A stretch of 17,767 nucleotides of DNA from the NCBI GenBank assembly GCA_022865865.1, contig JALHTN010000522.1:1-17767 (forward strand). The letters run 5' to 3'. This document shows, piece by piece, positions 1-9,300 of the stretch. This stretch comes from Anaerolineales bacterium. GTDB lineage: Bacteria > Chloroflexota > Anaerolineae > Anaerolineales > UBA4823. The position numbers were made by a program, and so were the translations under genes. Below the pieces are notes generated by a model. That model was not told the origin of the DNA. It did not search any database and was given only the letters and a program-made list of their open reading frames with translations. Within the stretch, counting starts at the first letter, position 1, and every line of letters starts with the position of its first letter.

Positions 1-2
1 GC

Positions 3-30
3 TTGACTCTGTCTAAAGCTCAGGTATAAT
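3..30 (+). promoter_or_regulatory. Sigma-70-type promoter of the serS T-box leader
   Basis: TTGACT at 3-8 and a perfect TATAAT at 25-30 are separated by 16 bases. This matches the bacterial housekeeping promoter consensus and places the transcript start near position 37, just ahead of the T-box Stem I. No other promoter is needed for serS. Confidence 0.85.
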
Positions 31-49
31 CCCTCCACATAGTCTGAAA

Positions 50-285
50 TGATCAGCACGGAGCCAAGTAATCGTAAAATTCACCCAGAGAGCTGCCGGG
101 TGGTGCGAGGCAGCAGATCAAGCGATGAAATCTACTCCGTCGACCTTATCAGGTCAATCGCTCCTGCAGGGATTCGTTCGTAAGGGAGCCGGGTTCGCCC
201 GTTAGCGCGTTTATGAGGCCGTGTCGAGCGGCAAAAGCAGGTGGCACCACGAGCGCCCCCTCGTCCTGCAATGCGAGGGGGTTTA
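50..285 (+). promoter_or_regulatory. Serine T-box leader RNA (tRNA-Ser sensing riboswitch)
   Basis: This leader senses uncharged tRNA-Ser and controls read-through into serS. Stem I closes through ACGGAG (58-63) with CTCCGT (135-140). The specifier loop has the AGTA (67-70) / GAA (127-129) loop-E type arrangement and a UCU serine codon at 131-133 followed by a purine. A distal stem pairs GCTGCC (92-97) with GGCAGC (109-114), and a small hairpin pairs 142-145 with 152-155. The T-box proper is at 239-252. The antiterminator pairs GCAGG (237-241) with CCTGC (265-269) and ACGAG (249-253) with CTCGT (260-264), leaving a bulge that starts UGGC (242-245). That bulge can pair with a tRNA 3' end GCCA, which fits the G discriminator base usual for tRNA-Ser. 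Leader logic is established for the family; the pairings were found by eye. Confidence 0.93.
256..285 (+). terminator. T-box intrinsic terminator before serS
   Basis: CCCCCTCG (256-263) pairs perfectly with CGAGGGGG (274-281) around a 10-base loop and is followed by a short T-rich stretch. It shares bases 260-263 and the 264-269 loop with the antiterminator, so the two structures exclude each other, as expected of a T-box switch. Confidence 0.88.
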
Positions 286-324
286 TCTATTCCGCTTACA
301 GATGGTCACTATGGAGGTGCACCT

Positions 325-1602
325 GTGTTAGACATCAACCTGATTCGTGAAAACCCAGAATTGGTTCGCGATGCATTGCGCAAGCGGCAAGCAGATCCAA
401 ATCCAGTTGATCAAGTTTTGGAACTGGATGAACAACGCCGCATTCTGATCCAGCAGGTCGAAGGCCTCAAGGCGGAGCGCAACACGGTCTCGAAGGAGAT
501 CGCCAGGATGAAGGACCAGTCTGAGCGGCAGGGGAAAATTGACCAGATGCGCACGGTTGGGGAGCGTATTGAAGCTCTCGACAAGAACCTGCGTGAGGTT
601 GATAACCGGCTGGACGTTCTAATGTCGGAGATCCCCAACATTCCCGACCCGGATGTTCCGCTGGGGATTGATGAAAGCCAGAATGTGATCATCAAGACGG
701 TCGGTGAGCTGCCTGAGTATGACTTTGATCCTCAACCGCATTGGGATTTGGGTCCTGCTTTGGGGATCATAAATTTTGAGCAAGGCGTAAAAATCACTGG
801 TTCTCGCTTCTATGTCCTCAGCGGTGCGGGAGCTCGGCTGCAGCGAGCGTTGATCGCCTGGATGTTGGATGTGCATATCCAGCAGGGTTATACAGAAAAA
901 TACACCCCCTTTATGGTGAAAAGTGATGTTTTATATGGGGCAGGCCAGCTGCCCAAGTTTTCGGACAATCTCTATCGAGATCACGAAGAAGATTTGTGGA
1001 TGGTGCCTACTGCAGAAGTCCCCCTGACCGGGATACATATGGATGAAATCCTGGATGAAGCGGCACTCCCTTTGCATTACACGGCTTATACACCTTGCTT
1101 CCGTCGAGAGAAGACGAGCGCTGGTCGTGATGTGCGGGGGATCAAACGTGGTCACCAGTTTGATAAAGTGGAAATGTACAAATTCTGCAAAGCGGATGAT
1201 TCGCCAGCTGAATTCGAAAAAATGGTTGCGGATGCAGAGCAGGTTTGTGCTGATTTGGGTTTAACCTACCGGATCAACCAGCTTTGTACTGGAGACCTTG
1301 GTTTCGGAGCTCACATCACCTATGATATTGAGGTTTGGGCACCCGGATGCGGGGAATGGTTGGAAGTCTCTTCGGTTTCGAATGATGGTGATTTTCAAGC
1401 CAGACGCGCCCATATCCGTTATCGACCCGAAGATGGGGGCAGATCTCGCTTCGTACACACCATCAACGGTTCAGGACTGGGATTACCACGCACCTTGATC
1501 GCGGTGATGGAAAATTACCAGCAAGCAGATGGCTCGCTGGTAGTTCCATCTGTCCTTCACCCCTGGATGGGTGGTATAGATCTGATCCAGGCTGAGGTTT
1601 AA
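325..1602 (+). CDS. serS: Serine--tRNA ligase
   Basis: This enzyme charges tRNA-Ser (and tRNA-Sec where present) with serine in the cytosol. The 425-residue product has the usual SerRS length and order. An N-terminal tRNA-binding coiled coil rich in Glu/Lys/Arg covers about residues 30-110. A class II catalytic core follows, with motif 2 FRRE at 259-262 and the flipping region [11 protein letters not shown] after it. Motif 3 is [10 protein letters not shown] from residue 382, and the tail [16 protein letters not shown] is typical. I chose GTG at 325 because the family starts with (M)[13 protein letters not shown] and GGAGG lies at 313-317. The frame stays open upstream to a GTG at 241, but that lies inside the T-box and its terminator. 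The active-site stretch [15 protein letters not shown] differs slightly from the common SNxxDFQARR form (V for C, G at the variable site). Regulation is by the T-box upstream. Confidence 0.97.
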   Translation: MLDINLIRENPELVRDALRKRQADPNPVDQVLELDEQRRILIQQVEGLKAERNTVSKEIARMKDQSERQGKIDQMRTVGERIEALDKNLREVDNRLDVLMSEIPNIPDPDVPLGIDESQNVIIKTVGELPEYDFDPQPHWDLGPALGIINFEQGVKITGSRFYVLSGAGARLQRALIAWMLDVHIQQGYTEKYTPFMVKSDVLYGAGQLPKFSDNLYRDHEEDLWMVPTAEVPLTGIHMDEILDEAALPLHYTAYTPCFRREKTSAGRDVRGIKRGHQFDKVEMYKFCKADDSPAEFEKMVADAEQVCADLGLTYRINQLCTGDLGFGAHITYDIEVWAPGCGEWLEVSSVSNDGDFQARRAHIRYRPEDGGRSRFVHTINGSGLGLPRTLIAVMENYQQADGSLVVPSVLHPWMGGIDLIQAEV

Positions 1603-1603
1603 T

Positions 1604-2104
1604 TTGCCTGCCTGGGTTGAGATCCTTGCATTTTGGTTGACTCTGGGGCTCATGCTGATGGGATTAGCGTTGTTGATCGTGCCCATCTTCCCTGGCATCA
1701 CGCTGATATGGGTAGCGGCACTGCTCTATGGCTTTGTGGCCGGATTTGATACGCTGGGAATTGTTGTTCTCGTCTTGATTACCCTGGGAATGGTCGCTGG
1801 GATTAGTGCTGATAATGTCTTGATGGGGGCAGGCGCGCGCCAGGGGGGTGCCTCCTGGTTGACGATCATTGTCGCATTGATCGCGGGTATTGCAGGAACA
1901 GTGCTCTTTCCTCCCATTGGGGGATTGATCGCGATCCCGCTTGCCATCTTTCTGCTTGAACTGCTGCGCGTTCGCGAGTGGCGGGGAGCATGGCGGGCTA
2001 CACGCGGTTTGGCCCTGGGTTGGGGGTTATCTTTTCTGGTTCGCTTTGGGATTGGTTTGGTAATGATCGCGATCTGGTTGGGGTGGGCTATTTCTCGACA
2101 GTGA
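1604..2104 (+). CDS. DUF456-family integral membrane protein
   Basis: The 166-residue, strongly hydrophobic protein has about four to five membrane segments: residues 7-30, 32-50, 50-70, 85-115 and 140-163. It shows the early VPIFPGITLIW stretch and a Gly-rich middle (GAGARQGG), which resemble the DUF456 family of uncharacterised membrane proteins. The start is a TTG two bases after the serS stop, with GAGG at 1594-1597 inside the end of serS, so translation is probably coupled to serS. No function is established for the family. Its stop is only 7 bases from the stop of the convergent HEAT-repeat gene, leaving no room for a dedicated terminator between them. Confidence 0.75.
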   Translation: MPAWVEILAFWLTLGLMLMGLALLIVPIFPGITLIWVAALLYGFVAGFDTLGIVVLVLITLGMVAGISADNVLMGAGARQGGASWLTIIVALIAGIAGTVLFPPIGGLIAIPLAIFLLELLRVREWRGAWRATRGLALGWGLSFLVRFGIGLVMIAIWLGWAISRQ

Positions 2105-2111
2105 ACGCAGT

Positions 2112-2693
2112 TTAGGCTTTGAAGTAGATCATTCCAACACCCATCTTTTCTAACCCCTCCCCAGCCCAATGCTCTAATATGGCGGATTCTCCATCTAGGG
2201 CTTTGATCAGCTCTGGGATTGCGCGGGTGTCACCAATCAATCCTAAGGCGCGCGCCGCTCCCAAACGAGCATTGTGGGGACCATTTTCCATGACCTCTAG
2301 CAGCGCTGGAACGGCATCACCCCCTATTGCGACGAGAGCATTTCCTGCGATGCGTGCCAGAAGTTGATCTGCGGAGTTGAGCGACTGGATTAATGCCGGG
2401 ATAGCTCGTGAATCCGGTTGCTCCTGCAGGGCTAATGCGGCACATTGGCGCACTGAAATGTCGGAGTCATTCAAGGTTTGCAGGAGAAGCGGCGTTATTT
2501 CAGATGATTGGATCTCGGCCAGCGAACGCACTGCCCACCAACGGACATCCGCGTTTTGATCAATGAGCAGCCTGCTGAAAATTGCCAGATTTTCTGAACC
2601 CGCCGCGGCTAGCGCTTGCGCGGCTTTATCTGCCCGGTTATCGGAATCGCTGGCGAATTCGGAAATAATCGCCGATACTTCAATACCGCTCAT
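2112..2693 (-). CDS. HEAT-repeat (PBS-lyase-like) protein
   Basis: The 193-residue soluble protein is built of about five tandem alpha-helical repeats of roughly 30 residues. Recurrent patterns include DVRWWAVRSLAEI, SVRQCAALALQE, LLARIAGNALVAIG and NARLGAARALGLIGD. These match HEAT/PBS-lyase HEAT-like repeats, which act as protein-binding scaffolds or in phycobilin lyases. There are no phycobiliprotein genes nearby, so a scaffold or regulatory role is more likely, and the partner is unknown. It is the last gene of the minus-strand set and begins 6 bases after the stop of the Trm112-like gene. AAGG lies just upstream of the ATG as a weak ribosome binding site, consistent with coupled translation. 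Confidence 0.82.
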   Translation of the reverse strand: MSGIEVSAIISEFASDSDNRADKAAQALAAAGSENLAIFSRLLIDQNADVRWWAVRSLAEIQSSEITPLLLQTLNDSDISVRQCAALALQEQPDSRAIPALIQSLNSADQLLARIAGNALVAIGGDAVPALLEVMENGPHNARLGAARALGLIGDTRAIPELIKALDGESAILEHWAGEGLEKMGVGMIYFKA

Positions 2694-2699
2694 TTGACC

Positions 2700-2915
2700 T
2701 TATTCAGGAGGCGGGATGGGCAGATCTTCTTTTGGTGTTGCTTGCCACTTGTCTCCCTCGTCGATCAACATCACCGGAATGTCATCGCGAATCGGATATT
2801 TGCGATCGCAATCCTGGCAGATCAACCAAGTTTCTTTATAGTACTCGAGCAGGCCTTCTGTCTCCCTGACGCAGTTTGGACAGCGGAGGATGTCCAATAA
2901 TTCCTGACTGACCAT
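2700..2915 (-). CDS. Trm112-like / UPF0434 small zinc-ribbon protein
   Basis: The 71-residue protein has the Trm112p-like fold signature. LLDILRCPNC near residues 6-15 supplies one CxxC pair, and ICQDCDRKYPIRDDIPVML near residues 33-51 supplies the second. The RDxIPVML stretch is the hallmark shared with bacterial YcaR/UPF0434 proteins. Eukaryotic and archaeal Trm112 activates methyltransferases; the bacterial role is poorly defined, though a methyltransferase-partner or metal-binding role is plausible. GAGGAG precedes the ATG at a good distance. It lies 38 bases after the VanW-family gene and 6 bases before the HEAT-repeat gene, so the three are probably co-transcribed. The C-terminal tail is short, acidic and Pro-rich (PIPPPE). 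Confidence 0.85.
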   Translation of the reverse strand: MVSQELLDILRCPNCVRETEGLLEYYKETWLICQDCDRKYPIRDDIPVMLIDEGDKWQATPKEDLPIPPPE

Positions 2916-2953
2916 GATGATCTCCTCTTGGAAATATTTAGAAGTGAGTTGTA

Positions 2954-4843
2954 TTATCCGTCCTTATCTTGTTTCTTCCCCTCTTTTGGAGGCATGTTTT
3001 TAGTGCCTGGACCATACTCATATATTGCTTGCCAGGGCATATAGTGCGTAGTAAATGCGTCCTCAAAGAGTGTCTCACCGTTGCGTATGACGGTCCGATT
3101 AATCGTCACGTCCGCCCCTTCCACTGCCCAATCCACTTGGACGATATTACCCTTTGCCAGCTCCGGATTTTCTTCATAGAGCGGATCGGGGGGGTCGACT
3201 TTGTTTTTTAAACCGGTCGTGTGCCAATCAACTGACCGGCCATCGGAGGTTGAATAAAATTTCCATGTCAGGGATCGAGCGGCCTGGTTGACATAAGTTT
3301 CCATGAGCAGCCAATTGGGAGTATCGTTGGTGAATTTAAAGTCAACGAAAGGCGTATACACCGTGGCATCTAATCCAGCCATACTGGTGTTGTAACCCCC
3401 GTCAGCTTTGAGTTCGTAATATCCTACCCGGTAGGCATGAGGGGTACGTTCGACGACCGGATAACCACCGAAAAACACCGTACGGAAGAGAGTCGTGCTG
3501 ACCTGGCAAACGCCACCACCGACGCCTTCGATGGTGCGGTCGCCGTAAATAATCAGCGCTTCTGCGTACCCGTTATCCAGGCTGACATCACCCAGCGCCT
3601 CCCCCAATGAAAAGGTTGCTCCGGGAGGAATGAGGATTCCATGGTATTGGCCAGCAGCTGTAGTAATATTTTGAATCCGTGCCGCGCTTGAGCCGTAAAA
3701 ATACGAGGTATGGGAGCTAACCAGCTCCGATATGCCCAGCTGATCGGCAGTTGCATCGTCACCAACCTCAGGCTCGATGGATTCAAGATTAAGGGCGATC
3801 TCATGTTCGCCTGTTAAGAGCCTATCATTGATCACCTCGACTGAATCAGCGACATTAAGTGAACGTCCGATTACAGCAGGTTGGATTACCTCCAGCTGGC
3901 GGGTTTCATCATTAAACATCATTCGAGCGTTTTGATGATCCACGGCTAACTGGGGCGCGATGCCCTCCAGAAACGAAGTGAGTCCATCGGTCTCTAACCC
4001 TACCTGGTAGCGTTCCCCTGCAGGTTCATTGACCTGCTCAATCGTGATCAGCTGGGCGAGAAAATCGCTTTCGAAGGTCCATGAGCCTGGGTCATCCTCA
4101 AGAGGATCAGGGACTGTGAGAATCAAGGGTTGGCTTAGAATTAGCTCGGCGATCTGCGCTTGTTCTTCGACATTTAATATAACCGGTGTATCTTCCTCAA
4201 TTTTCAACCGAATCTCGCCATCCTGCATGGTTTCCAGTTGCAGCTGCAAACTTTCAAGAGTTGCAGGGATATCTAATTGTCTGCCTGTCTGACTGGGTTG
4301 GACAACTACCTCCACACCTTCGATGCTCAGGGAAGCTTCTACCTTTTGAGAGTCGGTTTGTGCAGCGATGCCCGCGATGTACATCTGAGCTGTATTTTCA
4401 TCAAACACATACATGGGGGGCAGTGCGGTACCCAAATACCAGGATTTGAACTGATCGCTGAGACGATTGAGCGGCCCACCTGTGCGCCCATATTGGTAGG
4501 CCATCGCAGCAGAGGCTTGCGGGTTTAAGTAAAAACCAACTTGAGAGGGGGAAGCCAGCCAGATTTTTTCCCCATCCCGGAAAAGGATTTTCCCTTGCTT
4601 GGGGAAATCCAATCCGGTCTCTAACAGCAGCGAAGCTTCTGCAGGTTCTGTTCCAGATACGTCAACTCCAGCAACCACAACTCCTGGGTAGATCTTGTCC
4701 GCGAAGGAAATGTTGTAACCGATCAACACTGCCACCATTAGCAAGCTGAAGATAATGACTCCTCCGATGATAGCAGCGGCAATCTGGGGAATCAGGTCTA
4801 TCGGGCGTGATATTGGTGGTGTTGCAGTAGAAATATTTCTCAT
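2954..4843 (-). CDS. Membrane-anchored VanW-family protein with peptidoglycan-binding-like domains
   Basis: The 629-residue protein has a short cytoplasmic N-terminus, one membrane anchor at about residues 20-43, and the rest outside the cell. AGVDVSGTEPAEASLLLE from about residue 58 starts a YoaR-type putative peptidoglycan-binding domain (PG_binding_4), and a second such region spans about 240-345. The VanW domain covers about 372-505, including the landmark GVGGGVCQVSTTLFR (440-454) and the following TPHAYRVGYY. The tail from about 570 resembles a beta domain ending in a Lys/Asp-rich segment. VanW proteins occur in some vancomycin-resistance clusters, but most, including this one, have no van genes near and no proven function; a cell-wall role is inferred. 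No strong Shine-Dalgarno precedes the ATG. It is the first gene of the minus-strand unit. Confidence 0.9.
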   Translation of the reverse strand: MRNISTATPPISRPIDLIPQIAAAIIGGVIIFSLLMVAVLIGYNISFADKIYPGVVVAGVDVSGTEPAEASLLLETGLDFPKQGKILFRDGEKIWLASPSQVGFYLNPQASAAMAYQYGRTGGPLNRLSDQFKSWYLGTALPPMYVFDENTAQMYIAGIAAQTDSQKVEASLSIEGVEVVVQPSQTGRQLDIPATLESLQLQLETMQDGEIRLKIEEDTPVILNVEEQAQIAELILSQPLILTVPDPLEDDPGSWTFESDFLAQLITIEQVNEPAGERYQVGLETDGLTSFLEGIAPQLAVDHQNARMMFNDETRQLEVIQPAVIGRSLNVADSVEVINDRLLTGEHEIALNLESIEPEVGDDATADQLGISELVSSHTSYFYGSSAARIQNITTAAGQYHGILIPPGATFSLGEALGDVSLDNGYAEALIIYGDRTIEGVGGGVCQVSTTLFRTVFFGGYPVVERTPHAYRVGYYELKADGGYNTSMAGLDATVYTPFVDFKFTNDTPNWLLMETYVNQAARSLTWKFYSTSDGRSVDWHTTGLKNKVDPPDPLYEENPELAKGNIVQVDWAVEGADVTINRTVIRNGETLFEDAFTTHYMPWQAIYEYGPGTKNMPPKEGKKQDKDG

Positions 4844-4897
4844 CCAGTCACTAAACGGTCGCTTTGGTGTGTATGTTCCCTATGTTTCGAGTTTTTA

Positions 4898-4924
4898 TTG
4901 TACCAAAAAGCCCTGATATATAAT
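4898..4924 (+). promoter_or_regulatory. Candidate promoter for the Cys/Met metabolism gene
   Basis: TTGTAC at 4898-4903 and TATAAT at 4919-4924 are 15 bases apart, slightly short for a sigma-70 promoter. TTATTG at 4895-4900 gives an 18-base alternative. The site lies in the 125-base divergent region and 45 bases before the gene start, with a clear AGGAG at 4958-4962. No riboswitch fold such as a SAM leader fits in the remaining space. Confidence 0.5.
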
Positions 4925-4968
4925 TAGATGATCATGAGATTCCCCGCATCAGTATATAGGAGTACAAG

Positions 4969-6204
4969 ATGAATGAATTTTCAAAAAACTATGGCTTGAG
5001 CACTCTGGTAAACCATTACGCTGAAGGAGGACACCCACACCGTGCCCATGTTATGCCCATCTACCAGACATCCTTGTTCAGTTTCCCAGATCACGCGACA
5101 GGTGTAGCTATCTACGATGGTTCCCAGGAAGGCTACACATACACGCGGGCAGGTAACCCAAATGTGGATCATTTTGCACGAAGGGTTGCGCTGTTGGAAG
5201 CCCTGGACTTACTCCATGAGCAGAAGACTGATCAGCTCGACGATCTGGCAGCGGGAAAGGCATTTGCCTCGGGCATGGCAGCTATCTCATCTGCCATATT
5301 GGCCCGCGTTAAAGCAGGAGAAGTGATCATCGCGCAGGAATCCCTCTATAGCAATGCCTATAATTTTCTTAGTATGATCGCGCCCCGCATGGGAATTGAG
5401 GTTGTCTGGGTGAAAGACACCACGGCTTCGGGTTGGGAGGTAGCTCTGCAAGCTAATCCAAAAGCTACCCTGGTTTATGCCGAGACACCAGCAAATCCTA
5501 CCATGCTGGTGGTGAATCTGGCCGAAGTAGCTGAACTTGCTCACCAACATGATTGCTGGTTGGTGGTTGACAATACCTTTGCCACTCCCTATTGCCAACG
5601 TCCGTTGAGTATGGGGGCAGATGTGGTGGTTCACTCTGCGACCAAATATCTCTCCGGTCACGGGGTGATCATTGGTGGATTGGTGATCAGCACACGTTTA
5701 GGCTACATGAAACAGGAAATCCCATTAATCATGAAGACTTTGGGAGGTGCCCCGAGCCCCTTCGATGCCTGGTTGGCAAATATGGGCTTGAAAACTTTCG
5801 AATTGCGTCTTCAGCGGCATTGCGAGAATGCGATGGCGGTTGCCCAATTCCTGCAAGATCACCCTGCGGTTGAACGAGTTCATTACCCCGGGTTGGAAAG
5901 TGACGCAGGCCATGGTATTGCTAAAGAACAAATGCATGCCTTTGGTGGGATGTTATCTTTTGTTTTAAAAGGTGGGTTGAGCGCAGGTGAAAGATTAATG
6001 AACCGCTTAAATCTGGTCACGCTCGGAGTTAGTCTGGGGAATGTCGACAGCCTGATTCAGCACCCCGCAAGCATGACCCACGTCAGCGTACCACCTGCAG
6101 AACGAGAGAAAATGGGGATCAGTGATGGGCTGGTGCGTTTTTCAGTCGGAACAGAGAACGAGCAGGATATTCTTGCTGATCTTGAGCAAGGTTTAGCGAT
6201 GTGA
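4969..6204 (+). CDS. PLP-dependent Cys/Met metabolism enzyme (trans-sulfuration family)
   Basis: This cytosolic fold-type I PLP enzyme has 411 residues, the usual family length. It carries the family landmarks: YTYTRAGNPN with Tyr58/Arg60 for the cofactor phosphate of the partner subunit, FASGMAAI, Tyr127 for stacking on PLP, ETPANPTM, Asp201 in VVDNTFATPY, and Lys226 in HSATKYLSGHG as the Schiff-base lysine. The C-terminal SLGNVDSLIQHPASMTH and GLVRFSVG complete the substrate carboxylate site. The overall pattern is closest by eye to methionine gamma-lyase and O-acetylhomoserine sulfhydrylase/cystathionine gamma-lyase members. The catalytic Cys of classical methionine gamma-lyase aligns with Asn129 (LYSNAY), so that specific activity is doubtful. 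A charged stretch of about 14 extra residues (HEQKTDQLDDL region, near 84-97) sits before the glycine loop. AGGAG at 4958-4962 sets the start. Confidence 0.9.
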   Translation: MNEFSKNYGLSTLVNHYAEGGHPHRAHVMPIYQTSLFSFPDHATGVAIYDGSQEGYTYTRAGNPNVDHFARRVALLEALDLLHEQKTDQLDDLAAGKAFASGMAAISSAILARVKAGEVIIAQESLYSNAYNFLSMIAPRMGIEVVWVKDTTASGWEVALQANPKATLVYAETPANPTMLVVNLAEVAELAHQHDCWLVVDNTFATPYCQRPLSMGADVVVHSATKYLSGHGVIIGGLVISTRLGYMKQEIPLIMKTLGGAPSPFDAWLANMGLKTFELRLQRHCENAMAVAQFLQDHPAVERVHYPGLESDAGHGIAKEQMHAFGGMLSFVLKGGLSAGERLMNRLNLVTLGVSLGNVDSLIQHPASMTHVSVPPAEREKMGISDGLVRFSVGTENEQDILADLEQGLAM

Positions 6205-6221
6205 GTTTTCTACAATTGTGC

Positions 6222-6250
6222 TTGGACCTGGGGTAGTGTGAAGATAATTA
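6222..6250 (+). promoter_or_regulatory. Weak candidate promoter upstream of the macroglobulin gene
   Basis: TTGGAC at 6222-6227 is followed 17 bases later by TAATTA at 6245-6250. A better -10 (TATAAT, 6293-6298) lies nearer the gene but lacks a recognisable -35. Either could drive the gene at 6360; neither is strong. Confidence 0.3.
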
Positions 6251-6359
6251 TGTCCTTCTGGTGTATACAATATGGGTACGCCTGCCTTCGAGTATAATCA
6301 TCCTACTTTGTGGAACATAGATTCATGTTCAACCGTCTCCTTTTTATGGAGAAATTCGT

Positions 6360-9300
6360 ATGCGACTAATCTCTGATCGCTCTCCGGATTTCGGTCAAAG
6401 TGGTTTGAGACACCATTGGTTGTACTTATTGGTTTTTACCCTGATGCTGGTCTCATCCGCTTGTTCATTTCCCAGTGGAGAGACTGAGTCACCATCCCCT
6501 TTCCCCTCTCAGGAAGTTGTTCAACAGGCAACCGCGACATTACCTGCTGAACCTACTCCCACACCTCGCCCGCTGCCACCAGAATTGGTGGAAAGTGATC
6601 CATTTCCAAATGCAGAACTGAGTTTGGATGGGTCGGTCATTTTTTATTTCAACCAATCGATGGAACGACCTACAGTGGAGGCAGCTTTCTCTGGGCTCTC
6701 TGGGAGTTTTAGCTGGATTGATGACTCAACTCTGATCTTCACTCCGGATACGCCTCTTTCCCCAGGCACGAAATTAAATCTGCAATTCGATACCCAGGCG
6801 CAGGCCACCAATGGTTTACCTTTGGTTGAACCCATTAGCTTGGTTTATCATGCTGTAGGTTACTTGAACCTCGCTCAGACTGTCCCTGAACAGGGTACAG
6901 AAGGGGTAAATCCCGCAGATCCTGTTGTAGTGACTTTCAATCGACCAATTGTGCCTTTAGGTGCAGATCAAGCAAACTTACCAGCAGCTTTTTCTCTTGA
7001 GCCAGAGGTAGAGGGGCATGGTGAATGGCTCAACACGAGCACATATGTATTTTCCCCTGAACCCTCATTGGCAGGCGGAATGGAGTACTCAGTCCGCATC
7101 AAAGAGGATTTGGTTGGTCTGGATGGAAGCCCGCTGCAAATCCGACAACCCTGGTCTTTCACTACTGCAGAGCCCAATCTTTTATCGGTTGAACCCGTTG
7201 ATGGTGCCAAGGATGTTAACCTGGATTCGACTGTCCTGCTCATTTTTAACCATCCGATGGATCCCGAAAGCATTGCGGACGAGTTCACATTGAGAGAGGC
7301 TGAGAATAACCGCGTGCAAGGAGAATTCACCTGGAATGAAGAATCGACCGAATTTACTTTTACCCCGGATATTCTGCTGAAACGAGACCGTGTTTATTCA
7401 CTAGAGCTTGGTGATGAGACCTTATCTGCAGGAGGGACACACATCGGTACCTCCTACCAGACTGCTTTCCAAACTATTCCGGAGCTGTCCGTGGTCGCAA
7501 GTGATCCAGCAGACCGAGGTCAATTAGATGTATACAGCAGCGTTGCGGTTGAATTCAATTCCCCAATAAAGTTTAAAAATGTACTTCAATTCATAACCTT
7601 CAATCCGCAGGTTGCTGACTTGCAGGCTAATACTGACGAGAGTGGACAGACCTTGTGGCTCGGTGGATATTTTAATCCCGATACTGCCTACACCCTGACC
7701 ATATCGCCTAATCTGCCGGATAAATGGAATGGTCGCCTCGGTCAGGAGTTTAACCTAAATTTCCATTCAAAACCGCTGGAACCCTCATTGGTAGTCACCA
7801 CAGGTTCCGATATGATATTTATGACACCAGATCAATCGAGCATCACGATACAAGCCACCAATATTAGTGAGCTGACCTACTCGCTTGGAGCGGTTCCCTT
7901 GGAAGATTTTCAGGATTTAATGGCTCCTGGAAATTACGAATTACGCCAAACCTACCACCCAGAGCGTAAGCTCACACTTTTACGGAATTTAGATATCCCG
8001 GCTAACCAAAGTACGCCAGTGGAGATCCCGCTCTCCTTAGATGGTGGTCCACTTGCTCCAGGAATCTATTCACTGCGTTTTAATGTGGGTGTTGAATATA
8101 TCTATCCTGGACCATATCTCCTGATCGTCAGTGATATCAATACCACCCTCAAGCTCAGCGCGACAGATGTGCTGGTTTGGGCAGTAAATCTACAAGATGG
8201 CGCAGCTATCGAGAACACTCCAGTGGTAATCTATTCTGAAAGTGGTGAATCCCTGGCTCAAGGGCAAACTGACGCCGATGGAGTCCTGCACTCCGAAATT
8301 CCAATCCGGGAAATGGAAGATATTTATGGCATATCCTATGCAATCCTTGGAGCACCGGGTGAAGAAAACTTCTCTGCTGCGCTTTCAAATTGGGGACAGG
8401 GTTTAGATGGCAGCAGTTTTGGTTATCGGGTTGATTACACTCCCCCACACCTCGAGGGATACCTTTATACCGACCGACCGATCTATCGTCCCGGTCAAAT
8501 GGTAAACTTTCGGGTGATCCTTCGCCAAACCTATAATGGGCGTTATGATCTTCCAGATCAAGCGAATCAAATCCTCAACCTGGTCAATGATTTTGGCGAA
8601 CAGATCGCCACCTTCGATCTACACCTATCGGAAATTGGGACTGCGCACGGCCTGTATACTTTGCCAGAAGATATTGAGCCAGGGGTCTACCGCTTTATCC
8701 TCGAAGAAGCTGGTTATTCCAGTGTGGCTTTCCAGGTTGCGGAATACCGAAAGCCGGAGATCGACCTGAAGGTCTCCTTCCCAGCGGATCAATCCTTGGC
8801 GGGGGAGAATATCACTGGGAGTGTGACGGCAAATTATTTCTTCGGTGCTCCAGCTGGAGATGTGCCTGTTCAATGGATTTTGCTTCGCAAGCCCGCAAAT
8901 TTTCATCTGCCTGGCTACCAGGTCGGTAAAGCGGACACGGGTTGGTTATCTGGATTACCCGGACTTTTCTCTTTTGGATTTCAAGAACAAGTTGATCAAG
9001 GTGAGGGCAAAACGAATTCCTCAGGGACCTTGGATATTGAACTGAACGTTCCCCTGTCAGACGAGCGCCACCTCTACACACTTGAATCTACCGCAGTTGA
9101 CGAAAGTGGATTACCCGTCAGCGCGCGTTCAGATCTACTGGTCAATCCCGCAGAGTTCTACATCGGGATCAAACCAGATTCTTGGTCCGGCCGTGTAGCT
9201 CGCGAAACAGGTTTTGATATCCAGATTGTGGGTTGGGATCAGGAGCCAGCTGGGGAGCAGTCCTTATCCGCGGATTATAGCAAGATTGTATGGGAGCGGA

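Noticed and set aside
241..324. Extended serS start at GTG 241
   Set aside because: These codons lie inside the T-box and its terminator, and the SerRS family starts at the [12 protein letters not shown] segment encoded from 325, behind a good GGAGG.
2954..4843. Vancomycin resistance cluster because of the VanW domain
   Set aside because: No vanH, vanA/B, vanX, or vanRS-like genes are present; VanW domains are widespread in bacteria without this phenotype.
4903..4908. Minus-strand TACAAT-like -10 for the VanW unit (reverse complement near 4899-4904)
   Set aside because: A hexamer like the -10 exists but the -35 region reads only A/T-rich sequence, so the promoter cannot be placed with confidence.
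4844..4968. SAM or other riboswitch ahead of the Cys/Met metabolism gene
   Set aside because: The interval holds divergent promoters and is too short, with no matching conserved helices or terminator.
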